This document shows positions 50,392-58,573 of a stretch of DNA of 64,000 nucleotides, in pieces; position 1 is the first letter of the stretch; the number at the start of each line of letters is the position of its first letter. The notes beneath the pieces were generated by a model. It was not told the DNA's origin. It made no database searches and saw only the letters and a program-made list of their open reading frames with translations. This DNA comes from SHZI01 sp038214295 (GTDB lineage Bacteria; Pseudomonadota; Gammaproteobacteria; Steroidobacterales; GCA-2729495), in contig JBBQSA010000009.1 of the NCBI GenBank assembly GCA_038214295.1, positions 13,665-77,664 on the forward strand. The letters run 5' to 3'. Made by a program: the position numbers and the translations under genes.

Positions 50392-51240
50392 ATGCGCTTC
50401 GTCCTCATCGCCGCCGCCCTGCTCTCCGGGGCCGCCCTTGCCGCTGACGTGGCCGCTGACGTGGCCGCTGACGTGGCCGCCGGCCCGGCCCCGAGCGCGG
50501 CCAAGCCCACTGTACTCATCACCGGGGCGAACCGCGGCATCGGGCTGGAACTGGTCCGCCAGTACTCCGCCCGCGACTGGAGGATCATTGCCACGGCCCG
50601 GGACGTGGCGGGCGCCACGGAGCTGCGGGCACTGGCCAAGGCGGACCCGGACATCATCGTGGAACCGCTGGACGTCACCGACCACGCCGGCATCGACGCG
50701 CTGGCCGTGAAGTACAAGGACCAGCCCATCGACGTGCTGCTGAGCAACGCCGGCAAGACCCCCCGCTACATGTCCGCCATGAAGGGGTCATCAACCATCG
50801 ACTACGCCGAGGCCCGGAACAGCTTCGAGATCAACGCCCTGGGGCCGGCCAAGCTGATTGCCGATTTCCTGCCGCAAGTGGAGAAGTCCACCCAGAAGAA
50901 GATCGCCGTGATCTCCAGCAAGGCGGGTTCCTTCGCGGAGGGGCCGAAGATGTCGATGATGTACGAGTACCGCGCCAGCAAGGCGGCACTGAACATGATC
51001 GTCTACACGCTCAGCTTCGAGACGGCGAAGAAGGGCGTGACGATCGCCGCCATCTCGCCGGGGCAGGTGGACACGAAGCCCGTGGAGGGCGAACTTGGTT
51101 ACGGCGGCAGCTTCAAGCAGCCGGGCGTGATCCCGCCCGCCGACAGCGTGGCCGGGATCATCAAGGTCATTGACGGGCTGACGCCCGCCCAGAACGGCCT
51201 GTTCCTCGACTACAAGAACGGCCGCGTTATTCCCTGGTAG
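50392..51240 (+). CDS. SDR oxidoreductase with signal peptide
   Basis: A 282-residue SDR preceded by an apparent Sec signal ('FVLIAAALLSGAALAADV') and an AADV repeat. The core shows 'LITGANRGIGLELV', 'LLSNAGKTP', catalytic 'YEYRASKAA' (Tyr and Lys of YxxxK) and 'ISPGQVDTKP'. If the leader works, the enzyme would be periplasmic, unusual for an NAD(P)-dependent protein. An AGGAGA site before ATG 50392 supports this start. The upstream 158-base gap to the divergent gene is unremarkable. Confidence 0.88.
   Translation: MRFVLIAAALLSGAALAADVAADVAADVAAGPAPSAAKPTVLITGANRGIGLELVRQYSARDWRIIATARDVAGATELRALAKADPDIIVEPLDVTDHAGIDALAVKYKDQPIDVLLSNAGKTPRYMSAMKGSSTIDYAEARNSFEINALGPAKLIADFLPQVEKSTQKKIAVISSKAGSFAEGPKMSMMYEYRASKAALNMIVYTLSFETAKKGVTIAAISPGQVDTKPVEGELGYGGSFKQPGVIPPADSVAGIIKVIDGLTPAQNGLFLDYKNGRVIPW
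50440..50475 (+). repeat. 12-bp tandem repeat encoding AADV
   Basis: Three exact copies of GCCGCTGACGTG right after the signal peptide region of the exported SDR, giving Ala-Ala-Asp-Val three times. It is prone to length change without frameshift. Confidence 0.9.
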
Positions 51241-51244
51241 CAAG

Positions 51245-51275
51245 GCGTCAGCCCGGGCCACCCCCGGGCTGACGC
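51245..51275. terminator. Bidirectional hairpin between convergent genes
   Basis: A perfect 13-base stem (51245-51257 and 51263-51275) with a 5-base loop lies between the stop codons of the SDR and the TonB receptor. No T-run follows, so it may act as an mRNA-stabilising hairpin or a factor-dependent terminator for both. Confidence 0.65.
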
Positions 51276-51286
51276 AGGACGCTCGC

Positions 51287-51314
51287 TCAGAACCGCCGGG
51301 TCAGAACCGCCGGG
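51287..51314 (+). repeat. 14-bp tandem duplication across the receptor stop codon
   Basis: TCAGAACCGCCGGG is repeated exactly (51287-51300, 51301-51314). It duplicates the last codons and stop of the minus-strand TonB receptor gene. Confidence 0.9.
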
Positions 51315-54087
51315 TCAGGCGGATGCCGAACACCCGCGGGTCGGGCAAGGGCCCGAAGTTGAAGAGCACGCCCAGGCCGGCGACAAAGCCCAAGTCGGTC
51401 ACCTGCTTGCCGAAATCCGGACCACTGCCACCGGACTTCAGCGTGTCGTCGTCCAGCAGGTTGTCGATGTAGCCCACCAGTTCCCACTTGTCGGCGGTGA
51501 GGCCGAGCGTCATGTTCACGAGCCAGTAGGCGTCCCAGCGCAGGAAGTTGTCGGCGTCCGCGAACCGTTCGCCCTGGTAAGCAGCATTCAGGCCGAGGAA
51601 CCACTCGAAATCCTCGTCCCGGAACGGCCGCTGGAGATTGACCGTGCCGACGAAGGCGTTCTCCGGTGTGCGCTCGAGCTTCTTGCCACTTTGGTCGATG
51701 CGGCAGGTGGGCGCCATGTTCGCCGGATCCGACAGGTCGTCCGGGTTCGGGCCCTGGCCACCCTTGTAGACAATCTGCGAGCAACCCGCGGCGGCGGCCC
51801 GGACCAGCACCGTGGTGTCGTCGAGGTAGTCGACGTACTCGGCGTTCAGGTAGGTGTAGGAAGCCCCGAGCGTGAGCCCATCAATGGCCTCGGGTTGCCA
51901 GGCCAGGTCGAACTCCAGTCCCAGGATCCGGGCGGCGGCCGCGTTGGTCACGCGGGGCGCGAGCGCGTTGTCGATGAGGATCTGGGTCGACACCTGCTTG
52001 TCGGAGTAGTCCTGGTAGAACACGGCACCGTTGGCCTGGAGCGTGCCGGCCACCGTCCACAGCGTCTTGGCGCCCAGCTCCCAGGCTGTCATTTTCTCGG
52101 GCTTGAAGCGCTCGTTCTCGATAGTCGTTGCCGAGGCGCCCGCCTCCAGCTGGTTGATACCGCCGGGCTTCTGGGCCTTGGCGACGGAGAAATACAGCTG
52201 GGCATCGTCCGTCGCCTGGAACTGCAGGGTGAGTTTCGGCGTGTGAAAGCTCGAGGTTTCCTTGCCCTCGATCAGGGCCCAGTCCAGCAGGCCGCCCGGA
52301 TCAGGCAGGAAATCACGCAGGAGTTCCGGCCCGTTGGGGTCCATGCCCCTTGCGACCTTGATCCGGGCGTTCTCCCAGGCCTCGCAGTTGACGTCGACAC
52401 CGGGGTTCGCGGCTTCAGAGACCAGCGGAAACACCAGGCCGCCGGCGAGCACAGTGAAGCCCAGGGCGGCGCACGAGGCCTGGTTGGGGCGGAGCAGGTC
52501 GAAAGTCTCGTGGACATAGCGGTCCTCGATCGTCGCCTTAAACCGGTCGGTGATCTTCCAGTCGACCGCGACGTAGCCGGAGAGACTTGCCGTTTCCGCA
52601 TCCCACACCGCGCCCTTGAAGCCCGGCACAGCGGGCATCAAGTCCTGGCGCCGGTACTCCTGCCAGCTGGCCACCGACACCTCGCCGGGAGACCCGGTGC
52701 CGTCGCAGACCCCAGGCACGTTCCGGACGAGCTGCCCGGAGAAGTTGGTGGTGATCGGGAGGCAGGCAATGATGTTGTTGTGATCGTCCAGGTCGCGGGT
52801 CTCGTGCCAGTAGAGGGCCCCCACCGTCAGCTGCACAGGCCCGTCCCAGTCCGTGGCCGCCCGCAATTCCTGGCTGAACTGCATCGTGTCCTGGTGAGTG
52901 TCGGTGATCATCGAGCCCAGCAGGCGGTCGGGCCGCCCGTCGGCCTGGTAGTCCTGGTCGTAGTTCTGGTCCAGCGTGGCGTCTGTATAGCCGGTGTAGG
53001 ACGACAGCGTGACGCTGCCCAGGTCGAGGGTTGCCACCAGCGTGCTGCGCAGGAGCTCGATGGCGCTACCCGGAAAGTCGCCGCCCGTCAGGGGATTCTC
53101 ACTGTGGCTCACGACCTTGCCCCCGGCCGAACCGAAACTCTTCGGCAGGCAGAAACCCGGCGGAGTCCCGGGCGGCACGGTGACTTCGGGCGGGCAAAAT
53201 ACGCCAAAGTCCAGCAGCGTGGTCGCGGTACCGCTGAAGGCCTGGCTGATGCCGACACCGGCGTTCACTGCCGCGGTGGGGTACGTGACGATCGTATCGC
53301 CACGGATCGGCACGGTGGCAGTGGGCTTGTAGTTCTCGTCGCTGTATTCCACGCGAGCCTTGATCTTCAGCGCCGCTGTCGGCGTGTAGACACCCGTCAG
53401 CGCGGCGGCGTGGCCCCGGCCACCACCAACATCCTTCCCGGACACACTGTTGGTGTAGTAGCCATCCTCGGACCAGGTCACGCCGGTGACACGCAGGCCC
53501 AGCACGCCGGGAATCACGGGTCCGCCGAAGCCCCCGTCCAGCTGCAACCGGCCGTAGTCGGCAGCGTCGAGCCGGAGTTGCCCCTCGAACTCGTCACCCG
53601 GTTCCTTCGTCACGTAGCTGATGGCGCCGGCAAAGGCCGCGCGGCCGTACAGCGCGCTCTGCGGACCCTTGACGATCTCGATGCGCTCCACGTCGGTCAG
53701 CAGGCGCTTGTTCGCGAGCAGGCCCGAACCGGCCGAGATGACGTTCTCGGTGGTGACGTCGATGCCGTCCACGAGGAACGCGACGTTCGAGCGGCCCCGG
53801 GTGTTGGAGAGCCCGCGGATCGTCACGCGGGTGTCCTGGGGGCCAAAGGCCGTGTCGAACTGCACGCTGGGCGTCAGCTGGGCCACGTCGTTGAGATCGG
53901 TGATGCCCTGGCGCTCGATCTGCTCCGCACCCAGGACGGACACGGCGATGGGTACGTCCTGCAGGTTCTCCTCGCGCTTCCGCGTGGTCACGATCACCTC
54001 GGTGACCTGGGCCAGGAGCGGCTCGGCGGCAAGCATGCCGGCCACGGCCAGCAACAGGGCGCGGACGCGCCGGCAACATAGCGACAT
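51301..54087 (-). CDS. TonB-dependent receptor, full length
   Basis: A 928-residue outer-membrane receptor. After a signal peptide (to ~26), 'VIVTTRKREENLQDVPIAVS' opens the plug, then 'TRVTIRGLSNTRGRSNVAFL' and 'ERIEIVKGPQSALYGR', the conserved plug core. The barrel ends '...FNFGPLPDPRVFGIRLTRRF' with terminal Phe. This sequence type is widespread in Steroidobacter/sphingomonad-like genomes and handles aromatic, terpenoid or steroid-like compounds or siderophores; the actual ligand is unknown. ATG 54087 has a GGGGGGATC site. It is divergent from the RTX-hydrolase gene. Confidence 0.94.
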   Translation of the reverse strand: MSLCCRRVRALLLAVAGMLAAEPLLAQVTEVIVTTRKREENLQDVPIAVSVLGAEQIERQGITDLNDVAQLTPSVQFDTAFGPQDTRVTIRGLSNTRGRSNVAFLVDGIDVTTENVISAGSGLLANKRLLTDVERIEIVKGPQSALYGRAAFAGAISYVTKEPGDEFEGQLRLDAADYGRLQLDGGFGGPVIPGVLGLRVTGVTWSEDGYYTNSVSGKDVGGGRGHAAALTGVYTPTAALKIKARVEYSDENYKPTATVPIRGDTIVTYPTAAVNAGVGISQAFSGTATTLLDFGVFCPPEVTVPPGTPPGFCLPKSFGSAGGKVVSHSENPLTGGDFPGSAIELLRSTLVATLDLGSVTLSSYTGYTDATLDQNYDQDYQADGRPDRLLGSMITDTHQDTMQFSQELRAATDWDGPVQLTVGALYWHETRDLDDHNNIIACLPITTNFSGQLVRNVPGVCDGTGSPGEVSVASWQEYRRQDLMPAVPGFKGAVWDAETASLSGYVAVDWKITDRFKATIEDRYVHETFDLLRPNQASCAALGFTVLAGGLVFPLVSEAANPGVDVNCEAWENARIKVARGMDPNGPELLRDFLPDPGGLLDWALIEGKETSSFHTPKLTLQFQATDDAQLYFSVAKAQKPGGINQLEAGASATTIENERFKPEKMTAWELGAKTLWTVAGTLQANGAVFYQDYSDKQVSTQILIDNALAPRVTNAAAARILGLEFDLAWQPEAIDGLTLGASYTYLNAEYVDYLDDTTVLVRAAAAGCSQIVYKGGQGPNPDDLSDPANMAPTCRIDQSGKKLERTPENAFVGTVNLQRPFRDEDFEWFLGLNAAYQGERFADADNFLRWDAYWLVNMTLGLTADKWELVGYIDNLLDDDTLKSGGSGPDFGKQVTDLGFVAGLGVLFNFGPLPDPRVFGIRLTRRF

Positions 54088-54178
54088 GGTGATCCCCCCC
54101 GGGATTAGAGCGTTCTCGGCGGCAAGAATGCCCGATGACGGGGCACCGGGTCCATATTGGCCGCGGCAGCGTCCAGTC

Positions 54179-54208
54179 TTGACACCGGTCGCCCTCCCCG
54201 CCTAGCGT
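54179..54208 (+). promoter_or_regulatory. Promoter of the RTX-hydrolase gene
   Basis: TTGACA (54179-54184), 18-base spacer, TAGCGT (54203-54208), 38 bases before ATG 54247. The -10 resembles that of the dodecin gene (TAGCCT). Confidence 0.5.
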
Positions 54209-54246
54209 CTGGCCCAACAATAATTCGAATCACCCGGAGCTCCCGC

Positions 54247-56028
54247 ATGGTCCGCTTCGCCCTCGCTTCGTGCCTCGTCCTCCTGCTGGCCACCCCGGCG
54301 CTCCGGGCGGAGACCTGCGAAGGCCTGGAAGCCACCATCGTCGGCACCCCGGCCGACGACAACATCCTGGGCACGGCCGGTAACGACGTGATCGTGGGCC
54401 TCGGCGGTAACGACCGGATCGACGCGGCAGGCGGCAACGACGTCGTGTGCGGCGGTGACGGCGCCGACCTCCTGATCGGCGGCGACGGCGACGACCGGCT
54501 CTTCGGCGACGGAGGGAATGACGACCTGCGCGGCGGTCCCGGCAACGACCACCTCGACGGCGGTGCCGGCGACGACAGCCTGCGCGGCGGCGAGGGCAAC
54601 GACCAGCTGCTCGGCCAGGCTGGCAACGACGGGATGCTGGGCGAGTCGGGCATCGACGAGTGTGACGGCGTGTCCGGCATCGACTCCGCCGACAGCGCCT
54701 GCGAGACCCGGGCAAACCTCGATGCCGACGTGCTGTTCCTGACCCTGTACGCGCCCGACGGCACGCGTCTCGACGGCGAGCTGTACGTCCCCACCAATGA
54801 CGCCGCCCTGCTGGGCACGCGGGAAGTGGCCTGGGTCTTCCGGCACGGCGCGCAGGGCACCTACGCCACCGGCGTCAACCAGCTGGCGGGGCTGTGGGGC
54901 ATTGCCCGGGGCTTCACCGTTCTGGCGCTGAACGGCCGCGACTGGGGCACGGCGGCCGGCGGCGGCAACACCCTCTTCGAGGACACCACGCTCGACATGG
55001 GGGTGGGGATCGATTTCCTGCAGCGGATCGGCTTCGACAAGGTCTTCGTGGCGGGCCACAGCGGGGGCACCCAGGCAGCCGGCGTCTACCCCGCGCTCAG
55101 CAACAACGACCCCCGCATGGTGGCCGTCGGCCTCTTCGGCGTCGTGCGCGACGGGCGGGAGGCAGCCACCGACGTGCTGTTCCTGCCCCGCAGTCTCTAC
55201 GACGACCACATCGCGCTGTCGGAGCAGCTGGTGGCTGAAGGCCGCGGCCAGGAGATCCTCGACTACGCGACGACCTTCGGCATCGACCTGCAGCGCTCGC
55301 CGCGGACCTTCCTGAGCTACTGGGGCCCGGACAGCCGGTCCGTCGTGGTCCGGGAGATTACGGCAGCGCGGGTGCCCGTGTTCCTGCTGCGGGCAACCGG
55401 GGACGACTTCACGCCGAACTCCTATTCGGTTGACGTACGCAATGCGGCTGTCGCCGCCGGCGTTGATGCCACCTACGTGGAGATCCCCTACCCCGGGCCG
55501 CTCGGCCCCACTGGCGGCAACGCCCATAGTCTGGTCGGCGTGGAAAACCGCTTCATGGACGAGGCCACCAGCTGGCTCCTCGCGAAGGTTCCCGCCGCGG
55601 CGAACTTCGTGGCAAGCCGGCCGGCGCGCGTGGCCGGCAACTACCTGCCACTGGCGGACGCTGGCAGGTCCACGCGTGTCGTCAGCCTCGGGGGCGAGAT
55701 GACGACACTGGACGGGCGGAACAGCGTGGATCTCGGCGGCCGGCTTGTGCGCTACGCCTGGACCCAGGTGGGCGGCAGGACAGTCCAGCTGCGGAACGCG
55801 AACCAGCCGGTGGCGAGCTTCGAGTTGCCCCGCTCCAGCACGACCCTGCAGTTCGCCCTCGAAATCACGGATGACGAGGGCGCGACGGCGACGGACACGG
55901 TAACAGTTGATGTGGCGAGCCTGAACCCGCCGGGCGGCAGCGGCAGCGCCGACCCGCTCGCACTCGCCCTGCTGGCCGGCCTGGCCGTTGTCACCGGCCT
56001 CGGCCGCCGCCGCGCGGCTGGCGGCTAG
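54247..56028 (+). CDS. Secreted RTX-repeat alpha/beta-hydrolase with GlyGly-CTERM-like tail
   Basis: A 593-residue exported protein with an unusual domain order: signal peptide (1-21), about nine RTX-like GGxGxD calcium nonapeptides (~40-135), a cysteine-bearing joint, an alpha/beta-hydrolase (~160-450) with nucleophile elbow GHSGG (Ser272), likely acid Asp386/387 and His427, a beta-rich PKD/cadherin-like domain (~465-557) and a tail 'GGSGSADPLALALLAGLAVV' followed by RRR. The tail matches the rhombosortase/GlyGly-CTERM pattern for surface sorting. ATG 54247 has CGGAG upstream. It is likely an extracellular ester/lipid hydrolase; the product may feed the divergent receptor. Confidence 0.85.
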   Translation: MVRFALASCLVLLLATPALRAETCEGLEATIVGTPADDNILGTAGNDVIVGLGGNDRIDAAGGNDVVCGGDGADLLIGGDGDDRLFGDGGNDDLRGGPGNDHLDGGAGDDSLRGGEGNDQLLGQAGNDGMLGESGIDECDGVSGIDSADSACETRANLDADVLFLTLYAPDGTRLDGELYVPTNDAALLGTREVAWVFRHGAQGTYATGVNQLAGLWGIARGFTVLALNGRDWGTAAGGGNTLFEDTTLDMGVGIDFLQRIGFDKVFVAGHSGGTQAAGVYPALSNNDPRMVAVGLFGVVRDGREAATDVLFLPRSLYDDHIALSEQLVAEGRGQEILDYATTFGIDLQRSPRTFLSYWGPDSRSVVVREITAARVPVFLLRATGDDFTPNSYSVDVRNAAVAAGVDATYVEIPYPGPLGPTGGNAHSLVGVENRFMDEATSWLLAKVPAAANFVASRPARVAGNYLPLADAGRSTRVVSLGGEMTTLDGRNSVDLGGRLVRYAWTQVGGRTVQLRNANQPVASFELPRSSTTLQFALEITDDEGATATDTVTVDVASLNPPGGSGSADPLALALLAGLAVVTGLGRRRAAGG

Positions 56029-56858
56029 CGAGGGGGCAGGCGCCGGGCCAGCGCTCGGGCCTTGGTGCCGACGGGCAGCCGGGCAAGCAGCCAGTTACCG
56101 ACCGGCTTCTTGGTGTAGGTCTCCCAGCGGAGCAGCTGGTAGCCGGTCCGCTCCATCAGGGCAGTAAACGACTGGCGGGAGTACTCGCAGCAGTGGCCGG
56201 GCATCAGCTCCGGCGGGAACCGGCGGCGATGCAGCCCGGTGCGGGTGATGAACCGCACCCAGCGCTTGCTCCAGCCCTCGATGTTCGGAATCTCGATCAG
56301 CAGGTGGCCACCCGGCTTCAGCAGGCCGCTGATCTTCTCCATGGCAAGCAGCGGGTACGGCAGGTGCTCGAGCACGTGCCGGAGGCTCACCACGTCGAAG
56401 GACTCCCGGTCCTCCGGCGACGGGTCCACCGCGAGGAAATCATCGCCGACGACCTCGCAGCCGACGATACCGGCGGCGTAGCGGGCCATTTCCGCCGACA
56501 ACTCCAGTCCCTTGACCTGCCAGCCCGCCTGCTTGGCTACCCAGAGCAGACGCCCGTTGCCGCAGCCAACGTCCAGGAAGCGGCCCGGGACCGGTACGTG
56601 GCGCTTCAGAAAGCGGAAGGCTGCGTCATTGTCGTGATTGCGCGAGTTGGTGTCATCGCGGGGATCGACCACGATCGTCGTGTACTGCCCCTGTTCGAGG
56701 CCGCCGGAAAGATCGTAGTTGGCGAGGCCACAACTGCTGCACCGGAAGTAGTGGAACTGGTGGTCGTTGCCAAGGGTGTAGAACAGGGGCAGGTCGGTAC
56801 CGCCACAGAGGCGGCAGGGAAAGCTGGCCCGTGCGGGCAATGCGGTGGTTGTTGCCAT
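56025..56858 (-). CDS. SAM-dependent methyltransferase with zinc ribbon
   Basis: A 277-residue class I methyltransferase. An N-terminal zinc ribbon (CRLC ... CSSC) precedes the SAM domain ('FLDVGCGNGRLLWVAKQAGW', 'VVSLRHVLEHLPYPLLAMEK', 'LLKPGGHLLIEIPNIEGWSK'). This layout is common among methyltransferases of O-antigen or capsule clusters. Its stop overlaps the convergent RTX gene by 4 bases. Confidence 0.88.
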   Translation of the reverse strand: MATTTALPARASFPCRLCGGTDLPLFYTLGNDHQFHYFRCSSCGLANYDLSGGLEQGQYTTIVVDPRDDTNSRNHDNDAAFRFLKRHVPVPGRFLDVGCGNGRLLWVAKQAGWQVKGLELSAEMARYAAGIVGCEVVGDDFLAVDPSPEDRESFDVVSLRHVLEHLPYPLLAMEKISGLLKPGGHLLIEIPNIEGWSKRWVRFITRTGLHRRRFPPELMPGHCCEYSRQSFTALMERTGYQLLRWETYTKKPVGNWLLARLPVGTKARALARRLPPR

Positions 56859-56880
56859 GACCGTGCTGCGGTTCCTGCTG

Positions 56881-57603
56881 TCAGCGTCTGCGGCGACCCG
56901 CGATGATCAGGCTTTCGCCGAACAGAACGGCACTGGAGTTGAGCTGACTGAACACCTCAGCCTGGTGTGCCGGAGCGTTGCGGCGTGTAACGCGGGTCCA
57001 GAGCCGGGCCAGGCCGGTCAGGAGGATGAGTGGGGCCATCAGGGCCTCGGCAGGCTTGACACGGTTGCAGGTCAGGGTAGCGATTTCAAAGCCCTCCCGG
57101 ACCAGCATGTAACGCAGCTCCCACCAGGTCATTGGCCGGGTCGTGCTCTGCCCATGGACCTCGTCCAGCGGACCGCGGAACTTGTTCATGAAGCCGGTAA
57201 ACAGGAAACGCAGCCGGGAGCGGAAGTTGAGCACGTTCGGCAGCGACAGCAGCAGCCTGCCGCCGGGCGCGAGGATCCGATGAAACTCGGCAATCGCGTG
57301 CCGCTGAAAGCCGATATCGCTCAGACCATCGCAACAGATGACGACGGCAAAATGGCCATCCGGCCAAGGCAGGACACCGTTGAGGTCCGCGCGTTTGGCG
57401 CGGGGCTCCGGAAGCAGGTAGAGCTCCGGACTGTAGTCGGCGACCTCCAGGTCCAGGTAGCCCTCGCGCAGCAGCAGCTGGGCCAGCGCGCCCTGGCCGC
57501 AGGGACAGTCAAGGATAGGGCCCGTCGCTGGTTCGGCCTTCAGCAGTGCGATGATCGCCGCGTAGTTGCCGCGGGCCGACGAGCGCCGGGGTGTGGCTTG
57601 CAT
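56881..57603 (-). CDS. Class I SAM-dependent methyltransferase
   Basis: A 240-residue methyltransferase: 'PILDCPCGQGALAQLLLREG' (motif I), 'VVICCDGLSDIGFQRHAIAE', 'ILAPGGRLLLSLPNVLNFRS'. The C-terminal hydrophobic segment 'LMAPLILLTGLARLWTRV' may associate with the membrane, as in glycolipid-modifying members. The start ATG 57603 is 5 bases after the stop of the deacetylase gene. Confidence 0.85.
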   Translation of the reverse strand: MQATPRRSSARGNYAAIIALLKAEPATGPILDCPCGQGALAQLLLREGYLDLEVADYSPELYLLPEPRAKRADLNGVLPWPDGHFAVVICCDGLSDIGFQRHAIAEFHRILAPGGRLLLSLPNVLNFRSRLRFLFTGFMNKFRGPLDEVHGQSTTRPMTWWELRYMLVREGFEIATLTCNRVKPAEALMAPLILLTGLARLWTRVTRRNAPAHQAEVFSQLNSSAVLFGESLIIAGRRRR

Positions 57604-57608
57604 GCGGG

Positions 57609-58499
57609 TCAGGCGCCGGCGGCGAGCGCGCGGCGCATCGTGCGGATGAACCGCAGGGGGTGCAGGATGCCGACGCCCTTTACCGCGTGGCGCCGCAGCT
57701 CGAGGCGGTTCACTCCCTTGTTGGGACCCTCCTTCGTAGTCACGGCGTAGCGGTAGCCGGCGGCGACCGTTTCGGCAAGGACACCGGGGGAGTAGTCGCC
57801 GTAAGGGTAGGCAATGCTCAGGACCGGGTGGCCGGTAATTTCCGCCAGCCGGTCCCGGGACCGGGTGAGCTGCGTCCGTAATTCTGCAGGCGGCAGCCGG
57901 CTGGCCTTCCGATGCTCCCAGAGGTGGGACCCGAATTCGATCCCGGCCGCGCCCATCTCGCGGATCTGGGACTCGGACAGCAACTCCTGGGGGCTCTTGT
58001 CCTTGTTCTCGGACCAGACCACGCCGCTCTTGCCGATATCGCCGACCACCGGGTAGACGACCGCCGGGATGCCCCTCTCTGCGAGCAGCGGGAAAGCATG
58101 CTGGTACACATCCCGCAGGCCGTCGTCGAATGTGACAATGACACTGGGGACGGAGCGTGGCCCGGGTGCTGCCTGTTCCAGGTCCCGGAAGGTGCAAAAA
58201 CGGACCTGTCGCCGCCGGAGCCAGTCCATCTGCCAGGCAAACTGCCCCGGTGTGACGTAGACACCGCGTATCGGCGCGTTGGCCGGCAGCTTCGCGCAGT
58301 GGTGATACATGAGGATCACGACATCCCCGGCGAGCCCGGCCACCGGCAGGTCCGGGGCGTACTGCTCCGCTGCTGACGCGCTCTGACTGGTTCGCGGATT
58401 CACGCGGCTGACTACTGCCCATTGGCCCGGAAACAGGCTCGCAACGTGAGTGTACTTGAGAGGGACGAAGACCGTCACGCGCGCCGGCTGGAGCCACAA
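57609..58499 (-). CDS. Polysaccharide deacetylase (NodB/CE4)
   Basis: A 296-residue CE4 enzyme. NodB motifs: 'VVILMYHH' opening, 'IVTFDDGLRDVY' (metal and catalytic Asp pair), 'GSHLWEHRKASRL' (histidine metal ligands) and 'IAYPYGDYSPGV'. It removes N-acetyl groups from a glycan. The annotated TTG start at 58499 is uncertain: 55 residues precede the core without a clear signal peptide, and alternative in-frame GTG codons exist. It is in the same run as the two methyltransferases. Confidence 0.85.
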   Translation of the reverse strand: MWLQPARVTVFVPLKYTHVASLFPGQWAVVSRVNPRTSQSASAAEQYAPDLPVAGLAGDVVILMYHHCAKLPANAPIRGVYVTPGQFAWQMDWLRRRQVRFCTFRDLEQAAPGPRSVPSVIVTFDDGLRDVYQHAFPLLAERGIPAVVYPVVGDIGKSGVVWSENKDKSPQELLSESQIREMGAAGIEFGSHLWEHRKASRLPPAELRTQLTRSRDRLAEITGHPVLSIAYPYGDYSPGVLAETVAAGYRYAVTTKEGPNKGVNRLELRRHAVKGVGILHPLRFIRTMRRALAAGA

Positions 58500-58500
58500 G

Positions 58501-58528
58501 TTGACGCGGGGCGAAGCAGCCGCATAAT
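58501..58528 (+). promoter_or_regulatory. Promoter of the plus-strand methyltransferase
   Basis: TTGACG (58501-58506), 16-base spacer, CATAAT (58523-58528), 45 bases before ATG 58574. It lies in the divergent gap with the deacetylase gene. Confidence 0.5.
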
Positions 58529-58573
58529 TCAGGTGCGCAGCGAATTGCCGCGAGTCACCCGGGTCCCCGCATC

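Noticed and set aside
50440..50475. Possible CRISPR-like repeat
   Set aside because: Contiguous 12-base coding repeats giving AADV; no spacers.
54202..55527. 441-codon minus-strand frame opposite the RTX-hydrolase gene
   Set aside because: Val/Ala-repetitive reading produced by the RTX repeats on the other strand.
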